A stretch of DNA of 64,000 bases from Planococcus halotolerans. GTDB lineage: Bacteria > Bacillota > Bacilli > Bacillales_A > Planococcaceae. Shown here one piece after another: positions 19,781 to 28,309 of the stretch. The translations under genes and the position numbers were made by a program. Below the pieces are notes generated by a model, which saw nothing but the letters and a program-made list of their open reading frames with translations, was not told where the DNA came from and ran no database searches. Location of the stretch: the NCBI RefSeq assembly GCF_003289955.1, contig NZ_QLZR01000004.1:124001-188000 (forward strand), in the 5' to 3' direction. The first letter of the stretch is position 1. Each line of letters starts with the position of its first letter.

Positions 19781-19998
19781 CGAAAAGCGACAGCGCCCGT
19801 TAAGCTCTGTAAGGCAAGAGATGGAACAAATGTAATTTGGGACATCTCTTTGCGACGAAGCTAGCGCAGCGATGCAGGAGCAATACGGGTTTAGTCAAAT
19901 CAGCAGAGTGGCGATCTTTGCCACGTAGCTGAGTTGACTTATGACCCGAAGAGCTGGGCAGCTGGAGTCTGGACATAAAGAAAAGCGAAAGCGCCCCA
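19781..19998 (+). repeat. Structured intergenic repeat, long unit directly after the zur stop, plus the 5' end of another
   Basis: The unit runs from CGAAAAGCGACAGCGCCC, immediately after TAA, to GGAGTCTGGACA at 19975. It contains the AGCTCT/AGAGCT stem, the AGAGATG/CATCTCT hairpin, the module TTTGCGACGAAGCTAGCGCA and the capping hairpin TCAGC-aga-GTGGC / GCCAC-gta-GCTGA. A truncated second unit (TAAAGAAAAGCGAAAGCGCC) follows at 19977-19998. It is almost a reverse-complement copy of 14135-14329. No gene lies between 19781 and 20077. Confidence 0.85.
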
Positions 19999-20040
19999 TG
20001 GTTTCATACGAATCATTTACGTGGTGCCAATACCCAAACA

Positions 20041-20080
20041 AAAAAGCCGATTGCTCAGAGAAGCAATCGGCTTTTTCCTA
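20041..20080. terminator. Bidirectional terminator between zur and yqfW
   Basis: Perfect arms AAAAAGCCGATTGCT and AGCAATCGGCTTTTT flanked by A and T runs, serving the convergent transcripts. Confidence 0.9.
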
Positions 20081-20674
20081 TTTGTTTTGAGTTGTTAATG
20101 CGCTTTGGACTCCGAATTCTTTGTCCACCCATTGTTCAGCTTCGAGCCAGTTATAAACCCGGATAACCTTATCGGGTACCGGATCCTGATTATATGGGGT
20201 ATTGAATAAGATTACTGGAATATCAAGCTCTTCGCTGATTTCTACAGCATTATCATGCTTATCCTCAAAGAAGAGGTCAACATTATGTCTTTTCGCTGTT
20301 TCAATTTTTTTATGCGTGCCGATCAATTCAATATGATCATAAGCGATTGCATGTTTTTTGAACCATTCGAAGGTGATATCCATAACATTCTCGCCACGAG
20401 CAGAAATATAGAATAATTCATATTGCTCTTTCCATTGATTCAGAATGCTTTTTGCGTTTTCTGATACCGGGGAAGAAGCATAGATCGTTGATTCCGCTTC
20501 CCGGAACCAGGAATAGAATTCTCCAGGTTCCAAATGGGGAAGGGCTGATGTAAGGTCGTACTCCTTAATATCATCCAATGTCAACTCACTATTGAATTGC
20601 TTATTTATATGTGGAATCAATGAAGTGGGAGATGTAACAGTCCCATCTATATCGATGCCGAATCGATATCTCAT
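20078..20674 (-). CDS. HAD-superfamily 5'-nucleotidase-like protein (YqfW-like)
   Basis: A 198-residue haloacid dehalogenase-fold protein. The nucleophile motif DIDGT is at residues 8-12, motif II is YISARGE, and a downstream FEDKHDNA supplies the acidic metal site. The overall pattern fits the NT5C/YqfW-type putative nucleotidases, which dephosphorylate (deoxy)pyrimidine nucleotides in characterised members. The substrate here is unproven. It sits 12 bases downstream of ispG in the same direction and is probably cotranscribed with it. Confidence 0.8.
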   Translation of the reverse strand: MRYRFGIDIDGTVTSPTSLIPHINKQFNSELTLDDIKEYDLTSALPHLEPGEFYSWFREAESTIYASSPVSENAKSILNQWKEQYELFYISARGENVMDITFEWFKKHAIAYDHIELIGTHKKIETAKRHNVDLFFEDKHDNAVEISEELDIPVILFNTPYNQDPVPDKVIRVYNWLEAEQWVDKEFGVQSALTTQNK

Positions 20675-20686
20675 AGCATCACTACC

Positions 20687-21808
20687 TTAAGCTTGTTGTT
20701 TTTCCGCTTCTGCTTTCTCTGCGGCTTGCTTTTCAAAATATTCCTGGGCAAGTTTGTCGATTTCTATTTTCAGCTCTTCTACCATTGTATCTTCCGGCAC
20801 TTTGCGTACAGTCTTGCCGTGCATGAACAGCAATCCTTCACCGCGGGCACCCGCGATGCCGATATCCGCTTCACGCGCTTCTCCCGGTCCGTTTACCGCA
20901 CAGCCAAGAACAGCCACTTTGAGCGGAGCTTTGATATGGGAGATATATTCTTCGACTTCATTGGCAATCGAAATCAAATCAATTTCGATGCGTCCGCAAG
21001 TTGGGCAGGAAATCAATGTTGCGGCATTTGATGAAAGGCCGAACACTTTCAGCATTTCACGTGCCACTTTAACTTCTTCGACAGGATCGGCACTTAGAGA
21101 AACACGAAGCGTGTTGCCGATGCCTTTTTGCAGTAAGGCACCCAGGCCTGCTGCTGATTTTACTGTTCCAGAGAATAAAGTTCCCGATTCAGTGATGCCA
21201 AGATGCAGCGGATAATCAAATGCTTTCGATGCTTTTTCGTATGCTTCTACCGCAAGCTGAACATCAGACGCTTTCAACGATACGATGATGTCATGGAAAT
21301 CAAGGTCTTCCAGGATTTTAATATGGTGAAGAGCACTTTCAACCATGCCATCAGCAGTCGGATAACCGTATTTCTCTAAAATTTTACGTTCCAGAGATCC
21401 GGCATTTACGCCGATGCGAATCGGAATACCTTTTGCTTTGCATGCATTGACGACCGCTTCAACTTTTTCGCGGCGGCCGATGTTGCCGGGATTAATCCGG
21501 ATTTTATCAGCGCCCTGTTCGATTGCAATAAGCGCTAATTTATAATCAAAATGGATGTCGACAACAAGAGGGATGTTAATGCGCTTTTTAATCTCGCCGA
21601 TTGCATATGCTGCGCGCTCATCCGGACATGCTACGCGGACAACCTGGCAGCCTGCTTCTTCGAGGCGAAGAATTTCTGCGACTGTAGCTTCCACGTCATG
21701 TGTTTTTGTTGTAGCCATACTTTGAATGAAAAGTTCATTGCTGCCGCCGATTGTGATGTCTCCAACTTTAACGGGGCGTGTTTTTGAACGGTGAATAATC
21801 TCACTCAT
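20687..21808 (-). CDS. ispG: 4-hydroxy-3-methylbut-2-en-1-yl diphosphate synthase
   Basis: IspG (GcpE) converts MEcPP to HMBPP in the MEP pathway. The 373-residue short (bacterial two-domain) form has an N-terminal TIM barrel and a C-terminal iron-sulfur domain with CPTCGR and CAVNGPGEA supplying the cluster cysteines. AAAGGAGAGA precedes the ATG at 21808 on the minus strand. The upstream leader is about 110 bases and heavily structured, described separately. The product hands its substrate to IspH, encoded at 14330. Confidence 0.95.
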   Translation of the reverse strand: MSEIIHRSKTRPVKVGDITIGGSNELFIQSMATTKTHDVEATVAEILRLEEAGCQVVRVACPDERAAYAIGEIKKRINIPLVVDIHFDYKLALIAIEQGADKIRINPGNIGRREKVEAVVNACKAKGIPIRIGVNAGSLERKILEKYGYPTADGMVESALHHIKILEDLDFHDIIVSLKASDVQLAVEAYEKASKAFDYPLHLGITESGTLFSGTVKSAAGLGALLQKGIGNTLRVSLSADPVEEVKVAREMLKVFGLSSNAATLISCPTCGRIEIDLISIANEVEEYISHIKAPLKVAVLGCAVNGPGEAREADIGIAGARGEGLLFMHGKTVRKVPEDTMVEELKIEIDKLAQEYFEKQAAEKAEAEKQQA

Positions 21809-21825
21809 CAATTATCTCTCCTTTT

Positions 21826-21902
21826 GGGATATTCCGGCTGATGTGCCGATCCCGCTTTTCTTCTGCCGGATTTAAGTCGGAATTTGCTTCCTCTCCGGCA
21901 CT
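21826..21902 (-). promoter_or_regulatory. Structured 5' leader of ispG with alternative pairings
   Basis: On the minus strand the transcript from the promoter at 21920-21949 would contain TGCCGGA (complement of 21894-21900), able to pair with TCCGGCA (21864-21870). Overlapping GTGCCG could instead pair with CGGCAC (21843-21848), and GGGAT/ATCCC encloses a hairpin just before the ribosome site. These helices are partly exclusive. No known riboswitch class was recognised. Confidence 0.4.
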
Positions 21903-21919
21903 AAGGGATGCCTATTGCT

Positions 21920-21949
21920 ATTTTAGCAGTCACGGCTTGTAAAATACAA
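21920..21949 (-). promoter_or_regulatory. SigA-type promoter of ispG
   Basis: On the minus strand TTGTAT (21944-21949) and TAAAAT (21920-21925) with an 18-base spacer. Confidence 0.55.
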
Positions 21950-21967
21950 GAAAGAGCTTTAAAAGCC

Positions 21968-22483
21968 TTAATTGCGCTGCGGCGGCTTTTTCGGATAATA
22001 CTTGATTGCCATGTAAAGATAAACAAGAGTCAACAGCGATAACATGAGCGGCAGCCATTCATTTTCCACCAAAAAGCCGATGCCGAACGATAATATTGTC
22101 GGAAATGTGACACTCAGTGCGGCTGTCCGCCATAAATGACGATATTCCCCCCGGCGCTTCATAATCTTCAAGATTCCCATTCCAATCCAGGCGAATAAAC
22201 TGATTTTAATGAAATGATAGAGAGTGGTTGAAACAAACAGCAGAACGAAAGCCAAAGGATAGAGCAGCCACTCGATTTCTTCTATATAAACGAGCAAGCC
22301 TTCCAAATCGCCGGAAACACTGTTTAAACCAATCACGAACTCTACAAAAGCCACGATTGTCAGCAGCAGGATGAACAGAAAAACAAAGCGCATTATTTTT
22401 CCTATCGATAGTATCCTAACGGCAGCCTGCTTTTTAGGTTCCATAAAACTGGCCTTAAGCAATTGATAAATATTCAATTTCAT
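21968..22483 (-). CDS. DUF1189 family membrane protein (YqgB-like)
   Basis: A 171-residue integral membrane protein with four hydrophobic segments (about residues 28-52, 70-98, 118-138 and 145-162) and a short basic C-terminus. The N-terminal QLLKASFMEPKKQAAVRILSIGK pattern and the position before yqgC-sodA-pbpA-pst match B. subtilis YqgB (DUF1189), although B. subtilis proteins of this type are longer. No function is known. The family call is by resemblance and context and is moderately sure. Confidence 0.65.
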   Translation of the reverse strand: MKLNIYQLLKASFMEPKKQAAVRILSIGKIMRFVFLFILLLTIVAFVEFVIGLNSVSGDLEGLLVYIEEIEWLLYPLAFVLLFVSTTLYHFIKISLFAWIGMGILKIMKRRGEYRHLWRTAALSVTFPTILSFGIGFLVENEWLPLMLSLLTLVYLYMAIKYYPKKPPQRN

Positions 22484-22572
22484 CTTCCTTTCATCTATAT
22501 TAATATCCTACCACGATATTAATTTGAAATAATTATGCTTTGTTACGGGAATGTAAATTTTCATTAAAGGTA

Positions 22573-22602
22573 TTTACAATTCGCTATAGAACTATTCATA
22601 AT
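22573..22602 (+). promoter_or_regulatory. SigA-type promoter of the Na/Pi cotransporter gene
   Basis: TTTACA (22573-22578) and CATAAT (22597-22602) with an 18-base spacer, 42 bases before the GTG start. No PhoP-type repeat set was seen here. Confidence 0.5.
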
Positions 22603-22644
22603 AGACAAGGTGTCAATACGCTAATCTAGGAGTGATTGTTAATC

Positions 22645-24276
22645 GTGGAAATGAACTGGCAAGAAATACTATTCGCCTTCTTTGGTGGACTTGGTGTATT
22701 CCTTTTCTCCATTAAATATATGGGGGACGCTTTGCAAAAAGCAGCAGGGGACAAACTCCGGGATATATTGGATCGTTTTACTACCAATCCATTCATGGGA
22801 GTTTTGGTTGGTATTGTCGTTACTATTCTAATTCAGTCCAGTTCAGGTACGACAGTTATTGTCGTCGGTCTGGTAAGTGCCGGCTTTATGACATTACGCC
22901 AGGCAATCGGAGTTATCATGGGAGCAAATATCGGGACGACCGTGACGGCTTTCATCATTGGACTTGATGTAGGGGCGTACGCTTTGCCGATTATGGCAGT
23001 TGGTGCTTTCCTGATATTCTTCTTTAAGAAAAATAAAGTACAGAATATCGGTCAGGTTATTTTTGGTTTCGGAGGTTTGTTCTTCGGGATGGAAACGATG
23101 AGCGGGGCAATGAAACCATTGCGTGAATTGCCGGCCTTCATCGATATGACGGTCAATTTGAGTGAAATGCCAATTTTAGGTGTAGCAGTGGGAACCATCT
23201 TCACTTTAATTGTCCAAAGTTCAAGTGGTACCATAGCAATCCTGCAAGGTCTTTACGCTGAAGGGCTTGTGACACTTGATGCTGCATTGCCTGTACTATT
23301 CGGTGATAACATCGGTACAACCATCACAGCGGTTCTTGCTGCACTAGGTACGTCCGTTGCAGCCCGCCGTACAGCAGCAGTCCATGTCTTGTTCAACGTT
23401 ATTGGATCTGTTATCTTCCTGATTTTGCTTGTGCCATTCACGGCTTATGTGGCTTGGCTCGGCAGCACATTTGGATTGGAACCGAAAATGGAAATCGCAT
23501 TTGCCCACGGAACATTCAACGTTGCAAATACAATCATCCAATTCCCGTTAATCGGGCTTTGGGCTTATCTTGTAACCAAGTTGATACCGGGTGAAGAAGT
23601 GACGATCGAATTCAAGCCGAAACATCTGGACATTCATTTTATCGAACAGTCGCCTTCAATCGCTCTTGGCCAGGCAAAAGAAGAAATTTTACGCATGGGT
23701 CAATATTCGGTGCAGGGTCTGCAGGAAACTTATGAATATCTAAAAACCAAGAGTTCGAAAAATGCTGAAACCGGCTATCAGCTGGAAGATGCCATAAACA
23801 ATCTGGACAGCAAAATCACTGATTATCTCGTATTGATTTCTGCAGAGTCGATTTCAGCTGCTGATTCAACGCGCCATACCATGCTGATGGAAACTGTCCG
23901 TGATATCGAACGAATTGGCGACCACTTCGAAAATATCATTGAATTGATCGATTACCAGGTTAATAACCGGGTAAATCTTACAGAAGATGCAATGGAAGAT
24001 TTGAGAGAAATGTTCACTCTAACCATTGCTACTGTACAAAAATCATTGGATGCACTTGATACGACAAGCCATGAACTTGCACGTGAAGTTGCGGAACAGG
24101 AAGACCTCATCGATAAGATGGAGCGTAAATTCCGTAAGAAACATATTCTTCGCTTAAATGAAGGAGCATGTTCAGCACAGGCTGGTATCGTATTTGTTGA
24201 TATCGTCAGCAACCTTGAACGAATCGGCGACCATTCAGTAAATATCGCGGAAGCTATTCTGGGCAACCGTGCTTAA
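22645..24276 (+). CDS. Sodium/phosphate cotransporter family protein with PhoU-like domain
   Basis: A 543-residue membrane protein of the NptA/PNaS family that couples inorganic phosphate to sodium movement. The duplicated core motif appears twice as ILIQSSSGTT and LIVQSSSGTI, each followed by an IGTT segment. The hydrophobic half (about 1-320) is followed by a soluble PhoU-like helical domain (about 340-543, with RDIERIGDHFENI and LERIGDHSVNIAE). I start at GTG 22645 because AGGAGTGAT lies upstream; TTG at 22636 and ATG at 22651 are alternatives. Direction of transport in vivo is not decided. The pst-phoU system lies 4 kb downstream. Confidence 0.9.
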   Translation: MEMNWQEILFAFFGGLGVFLFSIKYMGDALQKAAGDKLRDILDRFTTNPFMGVLVGIVVTILIQSSSGTTVIVVGLVSAGFMTLRQAIGVIMGANIGTTVTAFIIGLDVGAYALPIMAVGAFLIFFFKKNKVQNIGQVIFGFGGLFFGMETMSGAMKPLRELPAFIDMTVNLSEMPILGVAVGTIFTLIVQSSSGTIAILQGLYAEGLVTLDAALPVLFGDNIGTTITAVLAALGTSVAARRTAAVHVLFNVIGSVIFLILLVPFTAYVAWLGSTFGLEPKMEIAFAHGTFNVANTIIQFPLIGLWAYLVTKLIPGEEVTIEFKPKHLDIHFIEQSPSIALGQAKEEILRMGQYSVQGLQETYEYLKTKSSKNAETGYQLEDAINNLDSKITDYLVLISAESISAADSTRHTMLMETVRDIERIGDHFENIIELIDYQVNNRVNLTEDAMEDLREMFTLTIATVQKSLDALDTTSHELAREVAEQEDLIDKMERKFRKKHILRLNEGACSAQAGIVFVDIVSNLERIGDHSVNIAEAILGNRA

Positions 24277-24323
24277 GAAGAGCTGAAACACTTTCTCCAG
24301 AAAATTTTCCTGACGTTAATGAT

Positions 24324-24388
24324 CTCCCTTTCATCTTTCTTTACATTTTAAAAAATGTAAGGCACGATGGAAGGGAGTTTTTAATTTT
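24324..24388 (+). terminator. Terminator after the Na/Pi cotransporter gene
   Basis: A long two-part hairpin: CTCCCTTTCATC with GATGGAAGGGAG outside, TTACATTTT with AAAATGTAA inside, then T-rich sequence. Confidence 0.88.
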
Positions 24389-24442
24389 ATTTGAATGAAG
24401 TGCTTTATCAAGTTTGAGAAAGCTTAAAATGGAGTCAGTTTA

Positions 24443-24586
24443 TGTCTGGACTTCTGCAGCCCAGCTCTTCGGGACATAAGTCATACCAGCTGCGTGACAA
24501 AAAGCGCGTCGCAAAGAAATGCCCCAAATTACATTTGGTACATCTCTTGACTGTCAGAGCTAAATGGGCGCATACGCTTTTCTTAA
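24443..24586 (-). repeat. Structured intergenic repeat, degenerate unit upstream of yqgC
   Basis: On the minus strand this runs from AAGAAAAGCGTATGCGCCC to GAAGTCCAGACA and keeps AGCTCT/AGAGCT. The copy carries a shortened insert, ending the shared module at TTTGCGACG and joining directly to GTCACGCAGCTGG. Unlike the other loci its 5' end does not follow a stop codon: it abuts the ribosome site of the oppositely read yqgC. Confidence 0.75.
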
Positions 24587-24600
24587 GGGGAGGAACAGTT

Positions 24601-25089
24601 ATGGAAGCATTGGAAGTGATCGGCTGGATTGTAGTTTTACTGTTTTTTGTAATCGGTTTTGTCGGGCTGGTTTATCCCGTCATACCAGCAGTGCTGTTTA
24701 TTTTCGGCGGATTTATCATGTACGGCCTGTTTTTCGACTTTGCGGATCTCCCGTGGTGGTTCTGGCTTATCCAATTATTGTTCGTCGGTCTGCTCTTCAG
24801 TGCTGACGCCTTATCCAATGCCTATAGCGTCAAACGCTTCGGCGGTTCCAGGGCAGGATTCTGGGGAAGCATGCTGGGTCTTATCATTGGCCCTTTTGTA
24901 ATTCCAATCATCGGTATTATCATCGGTCCGTTTGTGGGAGCGATTGGTGCAGAATTAATCTTCAACCGGTCAAACTTCAAACAGGCGTTTCGTTCAGGGA
25001 TCGGCTCGGTTGTCGGGTTTATCACATCGGTTTTTACAAAAGGGATAATCCAGTTTGTTATGGTGATATTATTCTTTATAGTGGTTTAA
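24601..25089 (+). CDS. yqgC: DUF456 family membrane protein (YqgC)
   Basis: A 162-residue hydrophobic protein with about four membrane segments and glycine-rich repeats (GLIIGPFVIPIIGIIIGPFVG region, residues about 93-115). The pattern is characteristic of DUF456, whose function is unknown. I start at ATG 24601 because GGGGAGGAA lies just upstream; the in-frame extension to 24442 is read-through of the repeat element. The next gene is sodA, the same pairing (yqgC-sodA) as in B. subtilis. Confidence 0.85.
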   Translation: MEALEVIGWIVVLLFFVIGFVGLVYPVIPAVLFIFGGFIMYGLFFDFADLPWWFWLIQLLFVGLLFSADALSNAYSVKRFGGSRAGFWGSMLGLIIGPFVIPIIGIIIGPFVGAIGAELIFNRSNFKQAFRSGIGSVVGFITSVFTKGIIQFVMVILFFIVV

Positions 25090-25134
25090 CTCAGTCTAAG
25101 GTCTGATTAAATTGGATGTTCATGCATTTTAATT

Positions 25135-25158
25135 GTATCAACTTGCAAACTTTGATAC
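25135..25158. promoter_or_regulatory. Inverted repeat in the sodA upstream region, candidate operator
   Basis: GTATCAA (25135-25141) and TTGATAC (25152-25158) are perfect seven-base arms with a ten-base spacer, about 40 bases before the sodA ATG. A weak TTGTAT-17-TACGCT promoter would overlap it. The binding protein is not recognised. Confidence 0.4.
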
Positions 25159-25199
25159 GCTAGGAAAGTAGAACAATAGACTCAAGGAGGAATTTAATC

Positions 25200-25808
25200 A
25201 TGGCTTATGAATTACCGGAACTACCTTACGCGTATGACGCACTGGAACCACACATCGACAAAGAGACGATGAATATTCACCACACAAAACACCATAATAC
25301 TTACGTAACTAATGTAAATGCTGCCCTGGAAGGCCACGACGATCTTTCTTCGAAATCTGTAGAAGAACTGATTTCTGATTTGAACGCTGTTCCTGAAGAT
25401 ATTCGTACAGCTGTACGCAATAACGGCGGAGGACATGCAAATCACTCATTATTCTGGCAATTATTGACTCCGAACGGCACTGGCGCTCCATCAGGTGCAC
25501 TTGCGGAAGCAATCGACAGCAAGTTCGGCAGCTTTGACGAATTCAAAACGAAATTCGAAACAGCAGGCAAAACACGCTTCGGTTCAGGCTGGGCTTGGCT
25601 TGTTTTATCTAACGGCGAATTGGAAGTAACTTCAACTGCAAACCAGGATTCTCCATTGATGGACGGCAAAACGCCAATTCTTGGAGTAGACGTTTGGGAG
25701 CATGCTTACTACTTGAAATACCAGAACAAACGCCCTGACTATTTAGCTGCTTTCTGGAACGTAGTAAACTGGGACGAAGTTTCAAAACGCTACGAATCTG
25801 CAAAATAA
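25200..25808 (+). CDS. sodA: Superoxide dismutase (Mn type)
   Basis: The 202-residue enzyme dismutates superoxide in the cytoplasm. Metal ligands are H27, H82, D164 and H168 ([12 protein letters not shown]). The glutamine in ANQDSP and the surrounding GDGK-like loop favour manganese, although Fe/Mn specificity cannot be settled by eye. CAAGGAGG gives a strong ribosome site. It is monocistronic, with an inverted repeat upstream and a terminator downstream. Confidence 0.96.
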   Translation: MAYELPELPYAYDALEPHIDKETMNIHHTKHHNTYVTNVNAALEGHDDLSSKSVEELISDLNAVPEDIRTAVRNNGGGHANHSLFWQLLTPNGTGAPSGALAEAIDSKFGSFDEFKTKFETAGKTRFGSGWAWLVLSNGELEVTSTANQDSPLMDGKTPILGVDVWEHAYYLKYQNKRPDYLAAFWNVVNWDEVSKRYESAK

Positions 25809-25828
25809 TATCCCATAAATGAAACCTG

Positions 25829-25867
25829 ACACACACTTTTTCGTCTGAAAAAGTGTGTGTTTTTTAT
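25829..25867 (+). terminator. Terminator after sodA
   Basis: Perfect arms ACACACACTTTTTC and GAAAAAGTGTGTGT around GTCT, followed by T. Confidence 0.93.
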
Positions 25868-25921
25868 TGTTCGATGATATACTAGCTTTTGGATATTTCA
25901 CCGGAAGGAGAACTTTACTAA

Positions 25922-28129
25922 ATGACTCAACCCAATAAAAGGAGAGTAAGCCAGGCAAAGTCAAAGCTGAAATCCCATACCGTCTTTCGCATGAATGTCC
26001 TTTTTTTCTCCATTTTTCTGCTTTTTTCAATGCTGATACTGAGACTTGGTTATTTGCAGATAGTAAAAGGTGAAGATTATGCGCGTGCACTTGCCAGAAC
26101 CGAAGAAGTGCCGGTCAATACGAGTGTGCCGAGAGGCCGGATCTTCGACAGCGAAGGCCGTGTCCTTGTTGACAACGATCCTGTCAGCGCCATTACATAC
26201 ACGGCAATGCAGACAACTAAGCGCTCTGAAATGCTGGATACAGCAAAAGAGCTGGCGAAACTGATTGAAAAAGACGATAAACGTGTAACCGAACGGGATA
26301 AACAGGATTTTTATATAATGCTTAATACTGAGGAAGCAACAGCGAAAGTGACGGATGAAGAACGCCAAGCCATCCAGAACGAAGAAATCACCGAAAAAGA
26401 AAAGCAACGCAAGCTGGATGATTTAATCCGGGAAAAGATTACAGAGGAAGAGTTGGCAAGCCTTACTGCCGAAGACATTGAAACTCTGGCGATATTCCGG
26501 GAGATGACTTCGGGTTATGCGTTGTCTCCACAAATTATTAAGAATGAAGACGTGACACCGGAAGAATTTGCCCGAGTTTCCGAAAGACTGACGGACCCGA
26601 AACTGAAAGGCGTAAACACCATTACGGATTGGAAACGCGTCAAAACCAGCGACCTGACGATTCTTGGGAGCACAACTACACCAGAACAGGGGATTCCCTC
26701 CAGCAGTCTGGAGTACTACCTGGCACGTGATTATTCACGTAATGACCGTGTGGGAACCAGTTTTTTGGAACAGCAATATGAAGATGTTTTGCAGGGACAA
26801 AAATCAGTTGTAAAAAATATAACTGACGGCAGAGGACGTGTCATTGATACGATTCCTGCAGATGAAGGAAAGCCAGGCAAGGATCTGATGCTGACAATTG
26901 ACAGTGAACTACAGACATCTGTAGAAGATATTGTAGAAAAGCATTTGCGCGAATTAAAAGCTGGACCGAACTCGCAATTAGTAAAAGATGCTTATTTGGT
27001 CATGATGGACCCGCGTACTGGAGAAATACTTTCCATGGTCGGTAAAAGGATTGACCGTGATGAAAACGGCAAAATGGTAATACAGGACCATTCATATGCA
27101 GCAGTGACTGCCGCCTATGCGTCCGGTTCTTCTGTGAAAGGTGCGACTCTTTTGACAGGCTATGCCCAGGATGCAGTGGAAATGAGCGATTATTTGGTTG
27201 ATGAACCTTTACAGATTAAGGACACACCACTTAAACGATCCATTTTCAATAAAACATTATTCAATAGAATTCCGATGTCAGATCTAACAGCAATCGAACG
27301 TTCATCCAACGTTTATATGTTTAAAATAGCATTGGAAATAGCGAACGAGACTTATGCTTATAATGAGCCGATTGATATTTCAGCCAGTTCTTTCGATACT
27401 ATGAGAAATTCATTCGCACAGTTTGGACTTGGCATCAAAACAGGCATTGACCTTCCTTTTGAAGGAACAGGTTATAATGGCGGTTCAAGTGATGGAAGTA
27501 AAATACTCGATTTTGCTATCGGCCAGTATGATACGTATACGCCGATGCAATTGGTGCAATACATTGCAACAATTGCCAATGATGGCTATCGTATGGAGCC
27601 GCATCTTGTAAAAGAGATACGCGGCGCATCAACAGATGGGGAAAACCTGGGTCCGGTGGAAACGGTGATTGAGCCTAAAATCCTGAACCGGATCAGTAAC
27701 ACACAAGCGGAGATTGACCATTTGAAAAAAGGGATGCGTAATGTTTATATTGGAAGCCAAGGTTCAGCCCGTGCTTATTTCAATGATACGGACTATACAG
27801 CGGCCGGAAAAACCGGTACTGCTGAAGTTCAATTCTATGATGATAAAACGAACCCTTACTATACAAAGGAGTCCATAACAACAACACATGTCGGTTTTGC
27901 ACCATATGAAAACCCAGAAGTTGCTTACGCAGTAATGATTCCCTATATTACGACAAACACGAATATAGTGCCCCCAACGAGTAACCTGATTGTGCGGGAA
28001 TCATTAGATAAATATTTTGAACTGCGTGAAACAAAAATGGAAGAATCTCCTTCAGTAATCAAACCGCCATATTCCAACGAATTGATTGAAGAAGGCGAAG
28101 AAGAACCGATAGATGCTGAAAACGAATAA
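25922..28129 (+). CDS. pbpA: Class B penicillin-binding protein (PbpA/PBP2-like transpeptidase)
   Basis: A 735-residue monofunctional transpeptidase that cross-links peptidoglycan, anchored by one N-terminal helix (about residues 25-46). A dimerisation region (about 60-330) includes an acidic, coiled stretch. The catalytic set is S403-S-V-K406, S461-S-N463 and K630-T-G-T. Its place before pstS matches B. subtilis pbpA (yqgF), which supports elongation and germination outgrowth; in a non-sporulating host the elongation role is the likelier one. The MFS gene yqgE found before pbpA in B. subtilis is absent. Confidence 0.92.
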   Translation: MTQPNKRRVSQAKSKLKSHTVFRMNVLFFSIFLLFSMLILRLGYLQIVKGEDYARALARTEEVPVNTSVPRGRIFDSEGRVLVDNDPVSAITYTAMQTTKRSEMLDTAKELAKLIEKDDKRVTERDKQDFYIMLNTEEATAKVTDEERQAIQNEEITEKEKQRKLDDLIREKITEEELASLTAEDIETLAIFREMTSGYALSPQIIKNEDVTPEEFARVSERLTDPKLKGVNTITDWKRVKTSDLTILGSTTTPEQGIPSSSLEYYLARDYSRNDRVGTSFLEQQYEDVLQGQKSVVKNITDGRGRVIDTIPADEGKPGKDLMLTIDSELQTSVEDIVEKHLRELKAGPNSQLVKDAYLVMMDPRTGEILSMVGKRIDRDENGKMVIQDHSYAAVTAAYASGSSVKGATLLTGYAQDAVEMSDYLVDEPLQIKDTPLKRSIFNKTLFNRIPMSDLTAIERSSNVYMFKIALEIANETYAYNEPIDISASSFDTMRNSFAQFGLGIKTGIDLPFEGTGYNGGSSDGSKILDFAIGQYDTYTPMQLVQYIATIANDGYRMEPHLVKEIRGASTDGENLGPVETVIEPKILNRISNTQAEIDHLKKGMRNVYIGSQGSARAYFNDTDYTAAGKTGTAEVQFYDDKTNPYYTKESITTTHVGFAPYENPEVAYAVMIPYITTNTNIVPPTSNLIVRESLDKYFELRETKMEESPSVIKPPYSNELIEEGEEEPIDAENE

Positions 28130-28135
28130 GCTTAT

Positions 28136-28171
28136 AGCCCGTTCTGCTTAAACGCAGAGCGGGCTTTTTTG
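28136..28171 (+). terminator. Terminator after pbpA
   Basis: Arms AGCCCGTTCTGC and GCAGAGCGGGCT with one mismatch, then six T. Confidence 0.92.
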
Positions 28172-28215
28172 CTTTCTATCGGGTTTATTTCAACAAGAAT
28201 TTAAATAAATTCACA

Positions 28216-28269
28216 TTTACAATTTCTTAACAATGCCTTTATATGTCCTCAACAATCATTCTTTATAGT
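28216..28269 (+). promoter_or_regulatory. PhoP box array and -10 of the pst operon
   Basis: Four TTAACA-like hexamers recur with exact 11-base period: TTTACA (28216), TTAACA (28227), TTTATA (28238) and TCAACA (28249). This is the tandem direct-repeat arrangement bound by phosphorylated PhoP. TATAGT (28264-28269) is a suitable -10 immediately downstream, with no good -35, as expected of an activator-dependent promoter. Confidence 0.75.
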
Positions 28270-28309
28270 TAAGACTGTAAACAAAACAAACTATTTGGGG
28301 GCGTAACTG

